A stretch of DNA of 64,000 nucleotides from positions 868,001 to 932,000 of the forward strand of contig JABMLP010000006.1 of NCBI GenBank assembly GCA_013176395.1. Reading direction: 5' to 3'. The DNA comes from Venturia oleaginea (taxonomy: Eukaryota; Ascomycota; Dothideomycetes; Venturiales; Venturiaceae). The position numbers and the translations under genes were made by a program. Shown piece by piece: positions 62,161-64,000 of the stretch (its first letter is position 1; the number at the start of each line of letters is the position of its first letter). The notes beneath the pieces are model-generated. The model made no database searches. It was not told the DNA's origin and saw only the letters and a program-made list of their open reading frames with translations.

Positions 62161-62351
62161 ATTGCCACCGGCAGCAAACAACAATAGCACCTCCTCTACC
62201 GCACATACAACTGCGTACGAGCGCATCGACTCCACTCCCTCAAGGTACGTTCAAGCTTGCTACCCAACCCCGTGAATCCAGGATCCCGCAGCAGCAAGGC
62301 GATTGAGAGGGCACGCGAACAACATCGCGCCCACCAAGTGAACGAGGCAAC

Positions 62352-63293
62352 ATGGCACCAAAGGCGGCAAAGACCGACTTGGAGCAGTACCAGGACGATA
62401 TCGAGGACTTCGAGAAACAGGCAAGTTCAAGCTCCTCCGTCATTGTGTCAACTACTCACAGCTTTTTCTAGCTTGCCGAAACCAACCAGCAGCTGGAACA
62501 GCGCCCCGACGATGCGGCCCTTCTCCAGCTCAAGAAGGAACTAGAGGATGCCATTGAAGCCTTCGCCGCTTTGGTCACAGAAGCGCTGGACAACCTCGAT
62601 GCAGCCGCTCCCGCTCCACCCGTCGCTGCCTCACCACAGGCCGATGCGCCAAAGTGGGATGTCGCCAAACACCCAGCCTACCAGCATCAAGCACAGGCCC
62701 CAAATGCTGCAGCCGAAGAATCTGCTCACGTGTTCAAAGTCAATGAGAAGGTGCAGGCACGTTGGAAGCGGCAGTACGTCCCTGGTCGCATCTTGAGCAT
62801 CACTGGATCATCCAAGGACCCAACATTCTACGTGTCCTATGATGGATACTCTGAGACCGCTTCCCTCAAGACGGATGACTTGAAGCCTCTCACTGTCCCC
62901 GGAAACCCTGTCGGGTCGCAGAAACGAAAAGCTGATGACAGTCCAGCCTACCCAGCAGCATCGACACCATACCTCTCTGCCGAAGCGAGCATCGACCCAG
63001 CTCTCGCCGAGAAGGCAAAGCGTGAACCTAGCAAGGTCAGCGACGGCCCCACACGACCAGCCAAGATCCCAAAGAAGACGAAGAACACAAAGCATCTCGA
63101 GGCAGCAAAGAGCAAATGGCAGGACTTCAGCAAGGGCAAGGTTGGCAAGCAGGTCAAGAAGAAGGAGAGCATGTTCAAGACGGGCGAAGGTGTCAATGCG
63201 CGTGTGGGTTTTACAAATTCAGGACACGAAATGAGGAAAGATGCACCAAGGACTCGTCACATTTACAAGCCAGAGGAGGGTGAGGACTACTGA
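62352..63293 (+). CDS. SPF30: Tudor-domain splicing factor SPF30/SMNDC1 family, 296 aa
   Basis: The exons are 62352-62420 and 62472-63293. The 51-nt intron starts GCAAGT and ends TTCTAG, a GC-AG intron; the reading EDFEKQ|LAETNQQL is the expected helical N-terminus. The Tudor domain (about 110-163: FKVNEKVQARWKRQYVPGRILSI, then FYVSYDGYSETASLKTDDLKPL) binds symmetric dimethylarginine on Sm-type proteins in its human relatives. The C-terminal part is basic and ends in KHLEAAKSKWQDFSKGKVGKQVKKKESMFKTGEGVNARVGFTNSG, conserved across the family. It acts in the nucleus during spliceosome assembly. ATG 62352 has an AACATGGC context. Confidence 0.92.
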
Positions 63294-64000
63294 AGGGTTA
63301 TAGATGGCTCGAAGGTGGAAACAAACAAGTTCATGAGATTATGAAGATTGCTAGAAGGCATGGATATCGTGGCAGTGGCAGGCATGGCGTTTATGGGGTT
63401 GGTTGTTACAAAGAGTATGTCTGCTACGGTGGTAGTAGAGCTTTTATTTTCTAGTGCTAACGAAGCTCTGCAGGCTGAGAGAACACCGGGTGTCGAACAA
63501 CATCTGAGCATGCGTTGTTCATGTAGGCATCAAGTAGGGCGGTGAAAAGGATTCCCTCGAAGTATGTGTAGATAAAACCGAACACTTGCAACTGACGTAA
63601 ATTGCCAGTGCGTAGGTCCCAGAACTCAACGTTCAGATGTTGGCTCCCAAAAACAAATACGGCTTCGTCATACGATGGCACTTGATTGATCCTTGCTCTG
63701 TACGAGTGCGCGCTCGTGGACTGGACTTATTCGTCAGGCACTCGACGCCAAAGTTTTTCCACTGTTCAGATGACTCCTCAGGGGAAAGATCGAGCCACGA
63801 TAACGTCCTATGCTACGGTTACAAAGTTGGGATTACTCTGGCTCAAGGATCCTTGTTTGAAAGTGGTCATCCCTTTGACAAAACAATCTATCCCCAAATC
63901 CTATCAAGATGCCTATAACTCAAAGATTGGGGTTGTCGCAGAATCCGTGAGCTTAATGTTGCTCCCTTGCGACCCAAACTATCGGCTAAACTAATGTTAT
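63294..64000. other. 3' flank, no gene assigned
   Basis: Frames at 63457-63681 (-) and 63686-63994 (+) lack support. They could be exon pieces of a gene beyond the window edge. Confidence 0.3.

Noticed and set aside
63457..63994. Frames at the right edge as a gene
   Set aside because: They lie on opposite strands, are short, and lack splice or domain evidence; a gene beyond the edge cannot be judged.
1..64000. CRISPR array, rRNA or prokaryotic features
   Set aside because: No regular direct repeats with unique spacers and no rRNA signatures; spliceosomal introns throughout.

Overview
The window looks like nuclear DNA of a filamentous ascomycete (Pezizomycotina; a leotiomycete would fit but is not proven). 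The evidence is short spliceosomal introns (mostly 46-83 nt, with GTRNGT donors and CTRAY branch sites), single-copy fungal housekeeping genes, a Yap1/AP-1 regulator, small secreted cysteine-rich proteins, and fungal transposon families (a Tad1-like LINE, a Tf1/sushi-type chromovirus and pogo/Fot1-type elements). Exon boundaries below come from reading splice signals and checking that every exon stays in frame; no transcript data were available.

1-30 kb is gene territory. In order it holds: an open frame broken by one TGA (503-889); a secreted 10-cysteine protein (2363-2921); an acidic unknown protein with a -1 frame change (3157-3650); the ribosome-biogenesis helicase MAK5 (4300-7046, -), divergent from the tRNA methyltransferase TRM7 (7351-8463); a GNAT acetyltransferase; two unknown proteins (10351-11609; 12450-13166, -); a PNPOx/flavin-reductase fusion (13679-15530); a tannase/feruloyl esterase with no visible signal peptide (16015-17817, -); a MARVEL membrane protein; a DHA-type MFS carrier (21617-23433) preceded by two decayed fragments; a six-exon secreted two-domain cysteine-rich protein (24357-25792); and a gene with two apparent lesions (26452-28010, -).

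28.5-47.3 kb is a transposon nest. A full-length LINE (30349-41862, minus orientation, 13-bp target duplication) is split inside ORF2 by a complete chromovirus (33140-38717) with two identical 176-bp LTRs, a 5-bp target duplication and a Tf1-like self-priming site. Two pogo/Fot1-type elements follow (42122-43949 and 44386-45827). Both are probably inactive, and both carry a 17-bp-period duplication in the left terminal repeat. A 470-bp solo LTR with perfect TSDs lies at 46798-47267. Degenerate repeats and MITE-like elements sit on either side (28.5-29.2 kb and 49.1-49.9 kb).

48-64 kb returns to genes: a cysteine-free secreted protein (48240-48683), a GPI-anchored Gly/Trp-rich wall protein with a CFEM-like cysteine region (51019-52039, -), an ACS-family MFS transporter with a 15-nt microexon (53659-55295), an unknown acidic protein (55678-56583, -), the Yap1/AP-1 regulator (57596-59799, -), a 353-bp-period tandem repeat next to a truncated relative of the LINE (about 61.0-62.16 kb), and a Tudor-domain SPF30/SMNDC1 splicing factor (62352-63293).

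No biosynthetic cluster, CRISPR array or rRNA locus is visible, and I recognised no tRNA. The most informative signals are the nested self-priming chromovirus, a conserved 3'-UTR block shared by two LINE copies, and three genes each interrupted by a single in-frame stop.
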